A stretch of 64,000 bases of DNA from Falsiroseomonas tokyonensis (GTDB lineage Bacteria > Pseudomonadota > Alphaproteobacteria > Acetobacterales > Acetobacteraceae). Below, piece after piece: positions 34,441 to 44,317 of the stretch. Positions within the stretch are counted from its first letter, which is position 1; each line of letters opens with the position of its first letter. The notes beneath the pieces were generated by a model. It did not search any database and had not been told where the DNA came from. It saw only the letters and a program-made list of their open reading frames with translations. The position numbers and the translations under genes are program-made. The stretch is from NCBI RefSeq assembly GCF_019024325.1, contig NZ_JAFNJS010000003.1:555693-619692 (forward strand), read 5' to 3'.

Positions 34441-35421
34441 TCACCTGCGTGACGATTGCAGGATCTCCGGGTTCACCATCATCGAGGGATCGGCCCGCCC
34501 ATCCAGCACATCCAGGATGTTCTGGGCGGAGATCCGGGCCATGCGGTTCATGCCCTCCTCCGTGCTCGCCGCGGAATGCGGGCTGATCACCACATTGGGC
34601 AGGGTCAGCAGGGGGTTGCCGGGCGTGGCCGGCTCCACCTCCAGCACATCCAGGCCGGCGCCCATCAGGTGGCCGGATTGCAGCGCCTGCACCAGCGCGG
34701 CCTGCTCCACCACCGGCCCGCGGGCGGTGTTCACCAGGATGGCGCCCGGCTTCATGGCGGCGAAGGCGGCGGCATTCATCAGGTGGTGCGTGGCGGGCGA
34801 CAGGGGGCAGTGCAGCGTCACCACATCCGCCTCGCCCAGCGCCGCATGCAGGTCCCGTGCGGGCCGAAAACCGTCGGCGGCGATGCGGTGCGGGGAGAAG
34901 CCGGGATCCATCACCGCGACATCCATGCGGAAGGCCTTGAGATATTGCGCGACGCGCGTGCCAATGCGGCCATAGCCCACCACCAGGGCGCGCTTGCCGG
35001 CCAGGTCCACCATCCGCAGCCCGCCCGGCGGCCACCAGCCGCCGCCGGCGACGTGATTGTGGATATCCACCGCCCGCCGCGCCACGGCCAGCAGCAGCAT
35101 CATGGCATGCTCGGCCACCGAGAGGTCGTTCGACCCATTGGCCACCATCACCGCCACGCCGCGCTCCGTGCAGGCCGGCACATCCACCGTGTCGTAGCCG
35201 ACCCCGATGCGGGAGACGACGCGCAGCTGCTTTGCGGCCGCGAGAGCGGGGCGGTCCATCTTCTCCAGCCAGCACAGCGTGCCATGCGCATCCGCGATCG
35301 CGGCGTGCCACTCGGCCGGTGGCGGATTGTCCAGCACCACCAGATCCAGCTCCGGCCGCGCGGCAAAGACCGCCATCCCGGCCTCCGGCAGCCTGCGGCC
35401 GAGCACCACCTTGAACGCCAT
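34441..35421 (-). CDS. D-2-hydroxyacid dehydrogenase (phosphoglycerate dehydrogenase-like)
   Basis: A 326-residue NAD-dependent dehydrogenase of the D-isomer 2-hydroxyacid family. The nucleotide fold motif is VVGYGRIGTRVAQYLKAF (about residues 150-167). The catalytic Arg lies in VSRIGVGYDTVD or NTARGPVVEQ, the Glu in LDVLEVEP and the His in ISPHSAASTEEG. Length is that of short forms without an ACT domain, so it may be a hydroxypyruvate or glyoxylate reductase rather than SerA. Start ATG at 35421 has a GGAGGA site. Confidence 0.85.
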   Translation of the reverse strand: MAFKVVLGRRLPEAGMAVFAARPELDLVVLDNPPPAEWHAAIADAHGTLCWLEKMDRPALAAAKQLRVVSRIGVGYDTVDVPACTERGVAVMVANGSNDLSVAEHAMMLLLAVARRAVDIHNHVAGGGWWPPGGLRMVDLAGKRALVVGYGRIGTRVAQYLKAFRMDVAVMDPGFSPHRIAADGFRPARDLHAALGEADVVTLHCPLSPATHHLMNAAAFAAMKPGAILVNTARGPVVEQAALVQALQSGHLMGAGLDVLEVEPATPGNPLLTLPNVVISPHSAASTEEGMNRMARISAQNILDVLDGRADPSMMVNPEILQSSRR

Positions 35422-35563
35422 GCGCTGTTCCTCCGACGCGATTTTCGCCATGGTGGTCCGGGATCGGGCCGCAGGCCAGTGCCCGCCGCCCTGCCAAATG
35501 CCCTCGAACTGCGCTTCGGGGCGCTTGCGTGATTGGTTTGGCCCCGGTAGCGTGATCTCAGCC

Positions 35564-35665
35564 ATGACACCCCGCGCCGCCCGTATCGAGCTGACCGCCG
35601 CCCTCCGGGCCGGTCTGCTGCCGCGCGCGCTCCTTCTCCTTCGACTTAGCCACCCCTGGGCGTAA
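35564..35665 (+). CDS. leuL: leucine-rich leader peptide upstream of leuA
   Basis: A 33-residue open frame that ends 97 bases before leuA. Nine of its residues are leucine, with a run ALLLLRL encoded by CTC CTT CTC CTT CGA CTT, codons that are otherwise rare here against the dominant CTG. It ends SHPWA with TAA. This is the composition of attenuation leader peptides: ribosome stalling at the leucine run under leucine shortage would alter downstream RNA folding and allow leuA transcription. The length is too short to be a normal enzyme. Function is inferred from composition and position. Confidence 0.8.
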   Translation: MTPRAARIELTAALRAGLLPRALLLLRLSHPWA

Positions 35666-35668
35666 GCT

Positions 35669-35686
35669 CCGGCCGCTAGTGGCTGG
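35669..35686 (+). promoter_or_regulatory. hairpin following the leuA leader peptide
   Basis: CCGGCC-GCTAGT-GGCTGG forms a six-pair stem (one G-T) starting four bases after the leader stop. A second GC-rich run (GGGGACCCCCGGGGGC) lies at 35696-35711. These may be the alternative structures of an attenuator; no strong T-run follows, so termination may be weak or rho-dependent. Confidence 0.55.
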
Positions 35687-35762
35687 TATCGCTCAGGGGA
35701 CCCCCGGGGGCAGCTTTGCCCTCGCGCATGGCATGACGAATCAGAAGCAAGGAACGCCCCCA

Positions 35763-37329
<1,567 letters not shown>

Positions 37330-37358
<29 letters not shown>

Positions 37359-39024
37359 AGGCGGACGGCCTGAGGGCGGGCGGCGGGCGGGGGGTGGGGG
37401 CGCGCAGCGGGAATTCCAGCGCCAGCCCCGCCTCCTCCCGCTTCAGCTCGGCACCCAGCTGCCGCGCCAGGCCGCGCAGCAGCAGGGCGCGCAGCTGGTC
37501 ATCCGGCCGCGGCACCAGCCCGTCATCCTCGATGGCCAGGCTGGCGCGGCGGTCATCCGCCGCGACGGTGATGGAAATGCGGCCGCCGCGGCCCGGCGGG
37601 AAGCCCTGCTTCAGCGCGGCCGAGACCGCCTCCGTGATGATCAGCGCCAGCGGCACCGCCTGGTCGGAGGAAATCCGCAGCGCCGGCGCCGTCACGTCCA
37701 GCCCGATGCGCCGGCCCGGCTTGTCCCCGATGGCCGCGAAAAGCTGCACGCCCAGCTCCTCGATGAAGGCGCCGAGGTCGATCGCCTCCGGGTCGTGATG
37801 CGCATACATGTGCCGGTGCAGCGTGGCCAGCGCCCCGATCCGGTCCCGCGCCGCCTCGAATTCCACGCGCGCCTGGCTGTCCGTTACCCGCTGCGCCTGC
37901 AGGGCCAGCAGGCTGCTGACGATCTGCAGGTTGTTCTTGACCCGGTGATGCACCTCGGCGGCCAGGATCTCGGCGCGTTCGATGGCAGCCTGCAGGTCCC
38001 GCTCCCGCTCCGCCAGCGCCGTGGCGCTGCCCTGGAAGCTGAGCGCGAGGTCACGGATCTCGTCTGGCATGCCGCCGATGCCCGGAATCTCGAGCGGCGC
38101 GGCGCCGGCATTCCACTTGGCGATGGCCCGCCGCAGCCGGGACAGCGGGCGGGTCACGGCGTAGTTGGTACCCAGCACCACGGCCAGGATGCTCAGCGCC
38201 AGCAGCGCGGCGACCTCCGCCAGGCGCTGGGTCGCTTCCATCGCGGCCTCGGCCCGGATCGGCGCCAGCGGGCGGGCCACCACCAGCATGGCCTGGGGGG
38301 AAAGCCTGCCGCGGGCGGAGACCAGCTCCGTCCCCGCCAGGCTGGTCAGTGTGGCGCTGCCATCCGCTGCGGTGGCGGGCGCGACCGGCCCGAGGCGCCC
38401 ACCATCCTCGCCCAGCGCCCAGCCGCGATTGTCGGCGTCGAGGATCCAGGCGGAAAGGCCAGCGGGCAGCGGGGGCGGCGCAACCCGGGCCAGGATCAGC
38501 CGCCCCGCGGGCAGTCGCGGACTGGCCGGCAGCACGCGCAGCAGGGAGATCACGCCGGCGGATCCGGCCAGCATCAGGGAATCGGTCGCCCCCGCCAGCC
38601 GCGCGCGCAATTCCGGGCCGATGCGGGCCAAGTTGGGAGAGGTTGTGGAAGATGTTGCCGGGGATGTGGTGGCGGGTGCGGCGACGCCGTTCGGGCACTC
38701 CACCTCCAGCATGACGCCTTCCGGTGCGGCGCTGTGCAGCGCGTCGCCGCAGCCATTGCCGGCTTCAGGCCAGCTGGCCGCGACCCCGCGCAGGAAGCCA
38801 TCGGCCGCCGCCACCCGCGCGGCGAGGGTGGCCACGACCAGGTCCCGTTCCAGCGCCACATCCAGCTGCGCCTGGCGGATGCTGCCGCGATAGCTGGCAA
38901 AGGCCCCGGCCAGCACCAGCACCACCACCGGGAAGGCGGCGACCAGCAGCAGGCACAGGAGACGTCCCCGCAGGCTGGCCTGGGGGCGGGGCAGTCTCCA
39001 AACTCGCCTCCGGGCGTCCGTCAT
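37330..39024 (-). CDS. general-stress sensor histidine kinase, HisKA_2 type, with degenerate ATP site
   Basis: A 564-residue membrane sensor. Two transmembrane segments (about 21-41 and 268-288) enclose a periplasmic sensing domain of about 225 residues. Then come a HAMP-like region and the HisKA_2 dimerisation domain with EVHHRVKNNLQIVSSLL (candidate phospho-His360). The ATP-binding half looks damaged: the N-box position reads EAVSAALKQ (Ala469 where Asn is expected), and the G1 motif is IEDDGLVP without the usual GxG. Kinases of this type phosphorylate PhyR, and its placement beside nepR, ecfG and phyR supports that pathway. It may act mainly as a phosphatase or pseudokinase. Convergent with leuA. 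Confidence 0.85.
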
Positions 39025-39057
39025 GAGGGGATTGGGATCATACCGAACCGGCGCCGT

Positions 39058-39261
39058 CTACTTGCCGCGCCGTGTCCGATCCTCCTCGATGAGCCGCATC
39101 AGCTCCGGCGGAATGGGCTCCGCCGCGACATTGTCGTACAGCTGGTGCAGCCCACGCTGCAGCCAGATATCGAAGGCGTCACTGCCCGCGCGCTCCCCCT
39201 TGCGCTTGGTGACCTTGGAAGGGGGCGCCGGCTTGCTGCTGTCGCTGCTGTCCATGTCCAT
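39058..39261 (-). CDS. nepR: NepR anti-sigma factor
   Basis: A 67-residue NepR protein. After a variable polar N-terminus it has the conserved core DIWLQRGLHQLYDNVAAEP and IPPELMRLIEEDR, the two helices that clamp the EcfG sigma factor. In the alphaproteobacterial general stress response NepR holds EcfG inactive until phosphorylated PhyR binds NepR instead. The start is uncertain: ATG at 39261 (MDMDSSDSS) gives a typical length, while ATG 39276 or GTG 39297 (with GAGGTG upstream) would lengthen the N-terminus. Lies between the sensor kinase and ecfG on the same strand. Confidence 0.9.
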   Translation of the reverse strand: MDMDSSDSSKPAPPSKVTKRKGERAGSDAFDIWLQRGLHQLYDNVAAEPIPPELMRLIEEDRTRRGK

Positions 39262-39318
39262 CGCCGAAGCCGGCATTGCGCGTGGCCCGTGCCGCACGCA
39301 ACACCTCGCATCTTCGAC

Positions 39319-39936
39319 TTAAGCCAGCAGATGGTGTTCGCCAACCCCAGAACGACGAGCGCCTCGGCTGGAGGCGGTGCTTTCCTGGCGACGGGCGCCG
39401 CGACCGCTGACCCGTTCCCGCTCGATCCGCTGCTCCTCGGTCGTCGCCTCGGCGGATTCCTCGCCGGTCAGCCAGGTCTGCAGCTGGCGGCGGGCGCGGA
39501 AGACGCGGCTCTTCGCCGTGCCGACGGCGCAGCCGGTAGCCTCTGCCACGTCCTCGTAGGACATGCCCTGCAGCACCACCATGAACAGCGCCTCGCGCTG
39601 GTCGGCCGGCAGGCGGTTCACGGCGGCGCCGAGTTCCTTCAGCACCAGCCGGTCCTCATGCGTGGCGCTGACGGCGAAGGCAGCTGCCGGCACATCCTCG
39701 ATATCCGTGGTCTCGCGCTGCTTGCGCAGCGTGCTGATGAAGCGGTTGCGCAGGATGCGATGCATCCAGGCGGCGAAATTGGTGCCCGGGGTGAAGCTGT
39801 TCTGGGCGGCGAGGGCATTGGCCACGGCATCCTGCACCAGGTCGTCCGCAGCGGCGCGGTTGCGCGTCAGCGCCAGGGCCTGGACCCGAAGGCGGGGCAG
39901 CAGCGCGATGACCTGGCCATGGAACTCGTTCGGCAT
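39319..39936 (-). CDS. ecfG: EcfG-type ECF sigma factor (general stress response)
   Basis: A 205-residue extracytoplasmic-function sigma factor. Region 2 (about 10-75) has RAAADDLVQDAVANAL and FAAWMHRILRNRFIS; region 4 (about 110-160) has LPADQREALFMVVLQGMSYEDVAE and VGTAKSRVFRARRQL. The position next to nepR and phyR identifies it as the EcfG/sigma-T of the general stress response, which recognises GGAAC-N16-CGTT-like promoters. Start ATG at 39936 is preferred because GGAG lies six bases upstream; ATG at 39948 is possible. The C-terminal 40 residues are basic and low-complexity. Confidence 0.93.
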   Translation of the reverse strand: MPNEFHGQVIALLPRLRVQALALTRNRAAADDLVQDAVANALAAQNSFTPGTNFAAWMHRILRNRFISTLRKQRETTDIEDVPAAAFAVSATHEDRLVLKELGAAVNRLPADQREALFMVVLQGMSYEDVAEATGCAVGTAKSRVFRARRQLQTWLTGEESAEATTEEQRIERERVSGRGARRQESTASSRGARRSGVGEHHLLA

Positions 39937-40001
39937 TGTTTGCTCCATCCTCTATGCCCCCTGAATGAACGGGCCGACGGGATGGTTGCATCGCGCACGC
40001 G

Positions 40002-40532
40002 TTACCCGTTCACAGGGGCGAGAGCCCGCGAAAGCGTCGCCCGGGCGCGGGAGACGCGGGCCTTCATCGTGCCGACGGGCACACGGCAGATGCCGGCGGC
40101 TGCTTCCAGGGTCAGCCCCTGGGCGGCGACCAGCATCAGCGCCTCCCGCATCGCGGGGGGCAGCTGGGCGATGGCCCGCGCAAGGTCGCGCACCTCATGC
40201 GCGCTTTCCTGGTCGGACCGGCGGGTGGCAGCTTCCTCCGGCGGATGCGCCTCGGCATGCGTCCGCTCCCGCTTCGCCCGGCGCCAGCCTTCGCGGAAGG
40301 TATTGCGCAGCACGGTCAGGCCCCAGGGGCGCAGCGCGGCGCGCAGGTCATGCGCCAGCTCGGCCGGTGGTACGAAGCTGGACAGGCCGCGCAGCATCCG
40401 CAGAACGGTTTCCTGCACCAGGTCGTCGGCCTCGGCTCTCGAACGCGTGAGCATCCGGGCGGCGGCGCGCAGTTCCGGCAACAACTGCGCGATTACGGCG
40501 CGCAAGGCGCCGGAGTTCTCTTGTTCGTCCAC
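40002..40532 (-). CDS. second ECF sigma factor at the general stress locus
   Basis: A 176-residue ECF sigma factor, again with region 2 (SRAEADDLVQETVLRML, LRPWGLTVLRNTFREGW) and region 4 (AIAQLPPAMREALMLVAAQGLTLEAAA, VPVGTMKARVSRAR). It lies upstream of ecfG on the same strand and divergent from phyR. Its similarity of layout suggests an EcfG paralogue, as many alphaproteobacteria carry two or more; whether NepR controls it is unknown. Start GTG at 40532; no good internal ATG exists near the N-terminus. Confidence 0.85.
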   Translation of the reverse strand: MDEQENSGALRAVIAQLLPELRAAARMLTRSRAEADDLVQETVLRMLRGLSSFVPPAELAHDLRAALRPWGLTVLRNTFREGWRRAKRERTHAEAHPPEEAATRRSDQESAHEVRDLARAIAQLPPAMREALMLVAAQGLTLEAAAGICRVPVGTMKARVSRARATLSRALAPVNG

Positions 40533-40601
40533 GGTTCACTGCATATCAACTCTGGGAGCTATGCGGCAGCGCGCGCCGCCCTTTTGGGAGATGACAAGGC
40601 G

Positions 40602-41375
40602 ATGAGCGAGATCGATCGCGCCGCGCTGATCGGCGCTTTGCCCTATGCCCGCCGCTTCGCCCGCGCGCTGACCGGGTCGCAGTCGCGCGGCGACGGGCTG
40701 GTGGCGCAGGCCCTGCGCGGCAGCCTGGCGCCGGTGGAAGGCGGGCGGGACGCCGGCATGGTGGGCCGGCTCGCGCTCTACCGCGCCATCTGCCAGATCG
40801 CCTCCAAGGGGGCCTCCGATCTGCCGGACCATGATGAAGCGCCGGGCGCCGCGATGGACCGGACCCAGCGCATGCTGCTGCTGCTGACCTCGCTGGAGGA
40901 GCTGGAGACCGAACAGGCGGCGCTGGCGCTGGGCCTGCCGCCGGACCAGGCGGCCCAGTATTTGGCGGCGGCCCGCAACCACCTGCGCGCCGGCGCCGTG
41001 GCGCGGGTGCTGATCATCGAGGATGAGCCGATCATCGCGCTGGACCTGCAGCAGTTGGTGGAGGCGGCGGGGCATGAAGTGGTGGGCATCGCGGGGTCCG
41101 AGGACGAGGCGGTGGCAATCGCGGCGGCGGAGCGGCCTTCCCTGGTGCTGGCCGATGTGAACCTGGGCGCGGGCGGGGACGGCACCTCTGCCGTCGCGCG
41201 CATCATGCGCACCCACCAGGCGCCGGTGATCTTCGTCACCGCCTATCCGGAGCGGCTGCTGACCGGCCAGGACCTGGAGCCGGCCTTCATCATCACCAAG
41301 CCCTTCGAGCCGACGACGCTGGCGATCGCCACCTACCAGGCGGTGACCCGCGGGGTGCATCTCGACCCCGTCTGA
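40602..41375 (+). CDS. phyR: PhyR anti-anti-sigma response regulator
   Basis: A 257-residue protein with the PhyR architecture: an N-terminal sigma-factor-like domain (about 1-130) joined to a C-terminal receiver domain (about 135-257). Receiver residues seen are the acidic pair in IIEDEP, phosphoacceptor Asp185 in LADVNLG, Thr in FVTAYP and Lys in IITKPFEP. On phosphorylation PhyR exposes its sigma-like domain and titrates NepR, freeing EcfG. Starts divergently from the second sigma gene, with 69 bases between start codons. The ATG at 40602 is the start by alignment with the conserved N-terminus. Confidence 0.95.
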   Translation: MSEIDRAALIGALPYARRFARALTGSQSRGDGLVAQALRGSLAPVEGGRDAGMVGRLALYRAICQIASKGASDLPDHDEAPGAAMDRTQRMLLLLTSLEELETEQAALALGLPPDQAAQYLAAARNHLRAGAVARVLIIEDEPIIALDLQQLVEAAGHEVVGIAGSEDEAVAIAAAERPSLVLADVNLGAGGDGTSAVARIMRTHQAPVIFVTAYPERLLTGQDLEPAFIITKPFEPTTLAIATYQAVTRGVHLDPV

Positions 41376-41424
41376 GTGCCCGCCCACCCGCGCGAAAAAG
41401 GCGGCGCGCGGGGTGGTTTGTGCC

Positions 41425-41449
41425 GGAACCGATCCGGCCGCCTTGCGTT
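41425..41449 (+). promoter_or_regulatory. EcfG-type promoter before the DUF1328 gene
   Basis: GGAAC at 41425-41429 and CGTT at 41446-41449 are separated by exactly 16 bases, matching the consensus of EcfG-dependent general stress promoters. It lies 31 bases before the DUF1328 start codon and directly follows phyR. Confidence 0.8.
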
Positions 41450-41480
41450 CACCCGGCGCAGTCAGAAGCCGGAGATCGCA

Positions 41481-41645
41481 ATGCTTTACTGGACGCTCGT
41501 CTTCCTGGTCGTCGCGCTGGTCGCGGGCCTCTTCGGCTTCGGCGGCATCGCCTCGGCTTCCGCCGGCATCGCCAAGATCCTCTTCGTCATCTTCATCGTG
41601 CTGTTCCTGCTGAGCCTGGTCTTCGGCGCCTTCCGCAGCAACTGA
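41481..41645 (+). CDS. DUF1328 small membrane protein
   Basis: A 54-residue protein with two hydrophobic helices, [21 protein letters not shown] in part and [17 protein letters not shown], joined by an [10 protein letters not shown] turn; this is the DUF1328 (YtjA-like) pattern. Function is unknown, but genes of this family are frequent members of alphaproteobacterial general stress regulons. Here it has a perfect EcfG-type promoter. The ATG at 41481 is the family N-terminus. Confidence 0.88.
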   Translation: MLYWTLVFLVVALVAGLFGFGGIASASAGIAKILFVIFIVLFLLSLVFGAFRSN

Positions 41646-41671
41646 CCCCGGCACCACAGGGACCGCGCGCG

Positions 41672-42397
41672 ATGCGTGCCATGGCGGGGCTGGCGCTGGC
41701 CCTTTTCCTTTCCTTCGGGCCGGCGCAGGCGCAGGCGCCAGCCACCCCGGCCACCCCGGCCACCCCGGCCAATCCGCCGCCGCGCGCCCATTTCTGGTTC
41801 GACCCGACCCAGCTGCCGACCTTCACCGGCACGGTCGAGCGCTACCTGCTGAACCCGGCCGGGGAGACTGATGCCCTGCTGTTCCGCGAAGGCCCCCAGG
41901 TGGTCTTCCCGCCGGACATGGCCCAGGCGGTGCGGCGCGCGGCGGAGCCCGGCCAGCCGCTGATCGTCTGGGGCATCCGTGCCCGCCAGTCGCCGGTCAT
42001 CACCATGCTGGCCTTCGCCGCCTCGCAGGAGGCCGAGCCGGGCGTGGTGGACCGCTTCTACTGGCGTCTCGGCGGCGCCCCCTCGGACCGTTCGCAGCCG
42101 CTTGCCGTCTCCGGCACCGTGAAATCCCCCTATTTCGCGCCGCAGGGCCAGCTGGCCGGTGCGGTGCTGGAGGATGGCACGGTGGTGGTGCTGCCGCCCG
42201 GCGCGGCGGAGCCGCTGCGCGCGCTGCTGCGCGCCGGCGCCCGGCTGGCCGCCGAGGGCCGCGGCTTCGCCGGGGAGGCCGGGCGCGCCCTGGCCGCAGA
42301 GCGGATCGGCGAGACCGCCGAGGCGCTGCGCCCGGTGCAGCCGGCCGAGACTGCCTCCTCCCCCCCGCCTGCGCCCGCCGCGCAGCCGCAACGCTGA
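41672..42397 (+). CDS. secreted hypothetical protein with two similar small domains
   Basis: A 241-residue protein with a signal peptide (about 1-20, ending AQAQA) and an ATPATPATPAN repeat. Two similar beta-rich modules follow: FTGTVERYLLNPAGETDALLF...VVFPPDMAQAVRRA (about 50-100) and VSGTVKSPYFAPQGQLAGAVLEDGTVVVLPPGAAEPLRAL in parts (about 149-190). Their resemblance suggests an internal duplication of a small OB-like fold. No family recognised. The next gene, a BacA-like transporter, begins six bases after the stop, so they are probably co-transcribed. Confidence 0.65.
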   Translation: MRAMAGLALALFLSFGPAQAQAPATPATPATPANPPPRAHFWFDPTQLPTFTGTVERYLLNPAGETDALLFREGPQVVFPPDMAQAVRRAAEPGQPLIVWGIRARQSPVITMLAFAASQEAEPGVVDRFYWRLGGAPSDRSQPLAVSGTVKSPYFAPQGQLAGAVLEDGTVVVLPPGAAEPLRALLRAGARLAAEGRGFAGEAGRALAAERIGETAEALRPVQPAETASSPPPAPAAQPQR

Positions 42398-42403
42398 GCC
42401 GCC

Positions 42404-44245
42404 ATGTCCGACCAGATCCCTGCGGCCATTGACCTTCCGCCGCAGGAGGGCCTGATGCGCCGCTTCTGGCGGCTGGCCCGAGGGTACTACACCTCCCCCG
42501 CCGATCGCCGGCAGGCCTGGCTGCTGACGGCCGCGGTGCTCGGGCTGACGATCTTCCAGATCGGCGTGCAGGTGCGCTTCAACCTCTGGAACCGCGATTT
42601 CTTCAACGCGCTGGAGAACCGCGACAGCCCGGCCTTCTACGGCCAGATGTGGATGTTCGCGCTGCTGACCGGCCTGGCCATGGTGGCGGCGGTGGGCCAG
42701 CTATGGGCGCGGCAGGCGTTGATGCTGGGCTGGCGGCGCTGGCTGGTGCACCGGCTGCAGGGGCGCTGGCTGGAGCACGGCCGGCACTACCAGCTGAACT
42801 TCCTGCCCGGCGCGGCGGATAACCCCGATCAGCGGATCAGCGAGAATACCCGCTGGGCCACCGCCATGGCGGTGGACCTGTCCATTGGCCTGCTGAGCGC
42901 CATCCTGACGCTGGCCAGCTTCCTCGGCATCCTGTGGTCGCTCTCGGGCCCGCTGCGGATGTCCTATAGCGGCACCGAATTCGAGATCCCGGGCTATATG
43001 GTCTGGTGCGCGCTGCTCTATGCGCTGGTGGGGTCGATCGCCACCATGTGGATCGGCGGGCCTATGGTGGACATCAATATCCGCCGCAACGAGGCTGAGA
43101 GCGACCACCGCTTCACCCTGATCCGCATGCGCGAGAACAGCGAGGGCATCGCCCTGATCCGTGGCGAGGCGGATGAGGATCGCGGCCTGCAGCGCGCCTT
43201 CGGCCGCGTCGTCTCGGTGATGAAGGAGCTCTACGACCGGGAGCGGCGGCTGATGTGGCTGACCAGCGGCTATGGCATGGCCGCCGGCGTCATCCCCATC
43301 CTGGTCGCCAGCCCGCGCTACTTCGCCGGCGCCATCACGCTCGGCGTGCTGATGCAGATCAGCTCGGCCTTCCTCGAGGTGACGCGCGGGCTGAACTGGT
43401 TCGTCGACAACTTCCCCAAGCTGGCCGACTGGCGCAGCCATGTGGAGCGCGTGGTGGACCTGGAGGATACCTTCGACATGGCGGAGGCCATGGCCAGCCA
43501 GACCCGCATCGACGTTGTGGAGCAGAAGCCGGGCGAGGAGCCGGAACTGCTGTCCTTCCGGAACCTGCAGGTGGCCCATTCGGACGGCAATGTCGTGATC
43601 CAGGGCGCCAATGCGGAGATCAAGGCGGGGGAGAAGGTGCTGATCGTGGGCGAGAGCGGCACCGGCAAGTCCACCCTGTTCCGCGCCATCGCCGGGCTCT
43701 GGCCCTGGGGCTCGGGCCAGATCTGCATCCCGCCGCGGGCGCATATGCTGTTCATGCCGCAGCGGCCCTATATTCCGCTCGGCACGCTGCGCGCCGGCTT
43801 GACCTATCCGGCCGCCCCGGACCAGTTCCCGCAGGAGGCGCAGGTGGCAGCGCTGGAGCGCTGCGGCCTGCCCCACCTGGTGGCGCGGCTTGAGGAGGAG
43901 GAGCGCTGGGACCGCGTGCTGTCGCTGGGCGAGCAGCAGCGCCTGGCCTTCGCCCGCCTGCTGCTGCACAAGCCCCGCTGGGTCTTCCTGGACGAGGCGA
44001 CCGCGGCGCTGGACGAGGAGAACCAGGACCAGATGATGCGCCTATTCCGCGAGGAGCTGGACGGCAGCGCGCTGATCTCCATCGGCCATCGCCCGGGGCT
44101 GGATGTCTATCACGACCGCACGCTGCAGCTGCTGCGGGCGCCGGACGGCGCCCGGCTGGAGGTGCGGCGCAAGCCGGCGCGGCAGCGCCCGGAGCGGGGC
44201 ACGGGCGGCCGCGCGGCGCTACGGCGCATGCTGCGGCGCAGCTGA
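42404..44245 (+). CDS. SbmA/BacA-like ABC transporter, fused membrane and ATPase domains
   Basis: A 613-residue half-transporter of the SbmA/BacA-like (ABCD, YddA/Rv1819c) type. The membrane domain covers about 35-330, with a characteristic FNLWNRDFFNALE near residue 59 and the EAA-like stretch NPDQRISENTRWAT. The ATPase domain (about 370-590) has Walker A GESGTGKST, signature LSLGEQQR and Walker B WVFLDEAT. Such transporters carry peptides, cobalamin or long-chain acyl compounds across the inner membrane. A run of 23-bp repeats spans the stop codon. Confidence 0.9.
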   Translation: MSDQIPAAIDLPPQEGLMRRFWRLARGYYTSPADRRQAWLLTAAVLGLTIFQIGVQVRFNLWNRDFFNALENRDSPAFYGQMWMFALLTGLAMVAAVGQLWARQALMLGWRRWLVHRLQGRWLEHGRHYQLNFLPGAADNPDQRISENTRWATAMAVDLSIGLLSAILTLASFLGILWSLSGPLRMSYSGTEFEIPGYMVWCALLYALVGSIATMWIGGPMVDINIRRNEAESDHRFTLIRMRENSEGIALIRGEADEDRGLQRAFGRVVSVMKELYDRERRLMWLTSGYGMAAGVIPILVASPRYFAGAITLGVLMQISSAFLEVTRGLNWFVDNFPKLADWRSHVERVVDLEDTFDMAEAMASQTRIDVVEQKPGEEPELLSFRNLQVAHSDGNVVIQGANAEIKAGEKVLIVGESGTGKSTLFRAIAGLWPWGSGQICIPPRAHMLFMPQRPYIPLGTLRAGLTYPAAPDQFPQEAQVAALERCGLPHLVARLEEEERWDRVLSLGEQQRLAFARLLLHKPRWVFLDEATAALDEENQDQMMRLFREELDGSALISIGHRPGLDVYHDRTLQLLRAPDGARLEVRRKPARQRPERGTGGRAALRRMLRRS

Positions 44246-44291
44246 AGGCCATGCTGTGGCGCAGCTGAAGGCCATGCTGCGGCGCAGCTGA
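44228..44291 (+). repeat. 23-bp tandem repeat, 2.8 copies, across the ABC transporter stop codon
   Basis: ATGCTGCGGCGCAGCTGAAG plus GCC starts at 44228, 44251 and 44274; the second copy has one change (CGG to TGG) and the third is cut at 18 bases. The first copy includes the codons for the C-terminal RMLRRS and the stop, so the repeat duplicates the end of the gene without changing the protein. Confidence 0.92.
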
Positions 44292-44317
44292 GGACCGGGC
44301 TGCGCCGCAACCTGGGC

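Noticed and set aside
37795-40605. 936-codon plus-strand frame across the stress locus
   Set aside because: Opposite to the sensor kinase, nepR and both sigma genes; sequence is low-complexity and unrelated to any fold.
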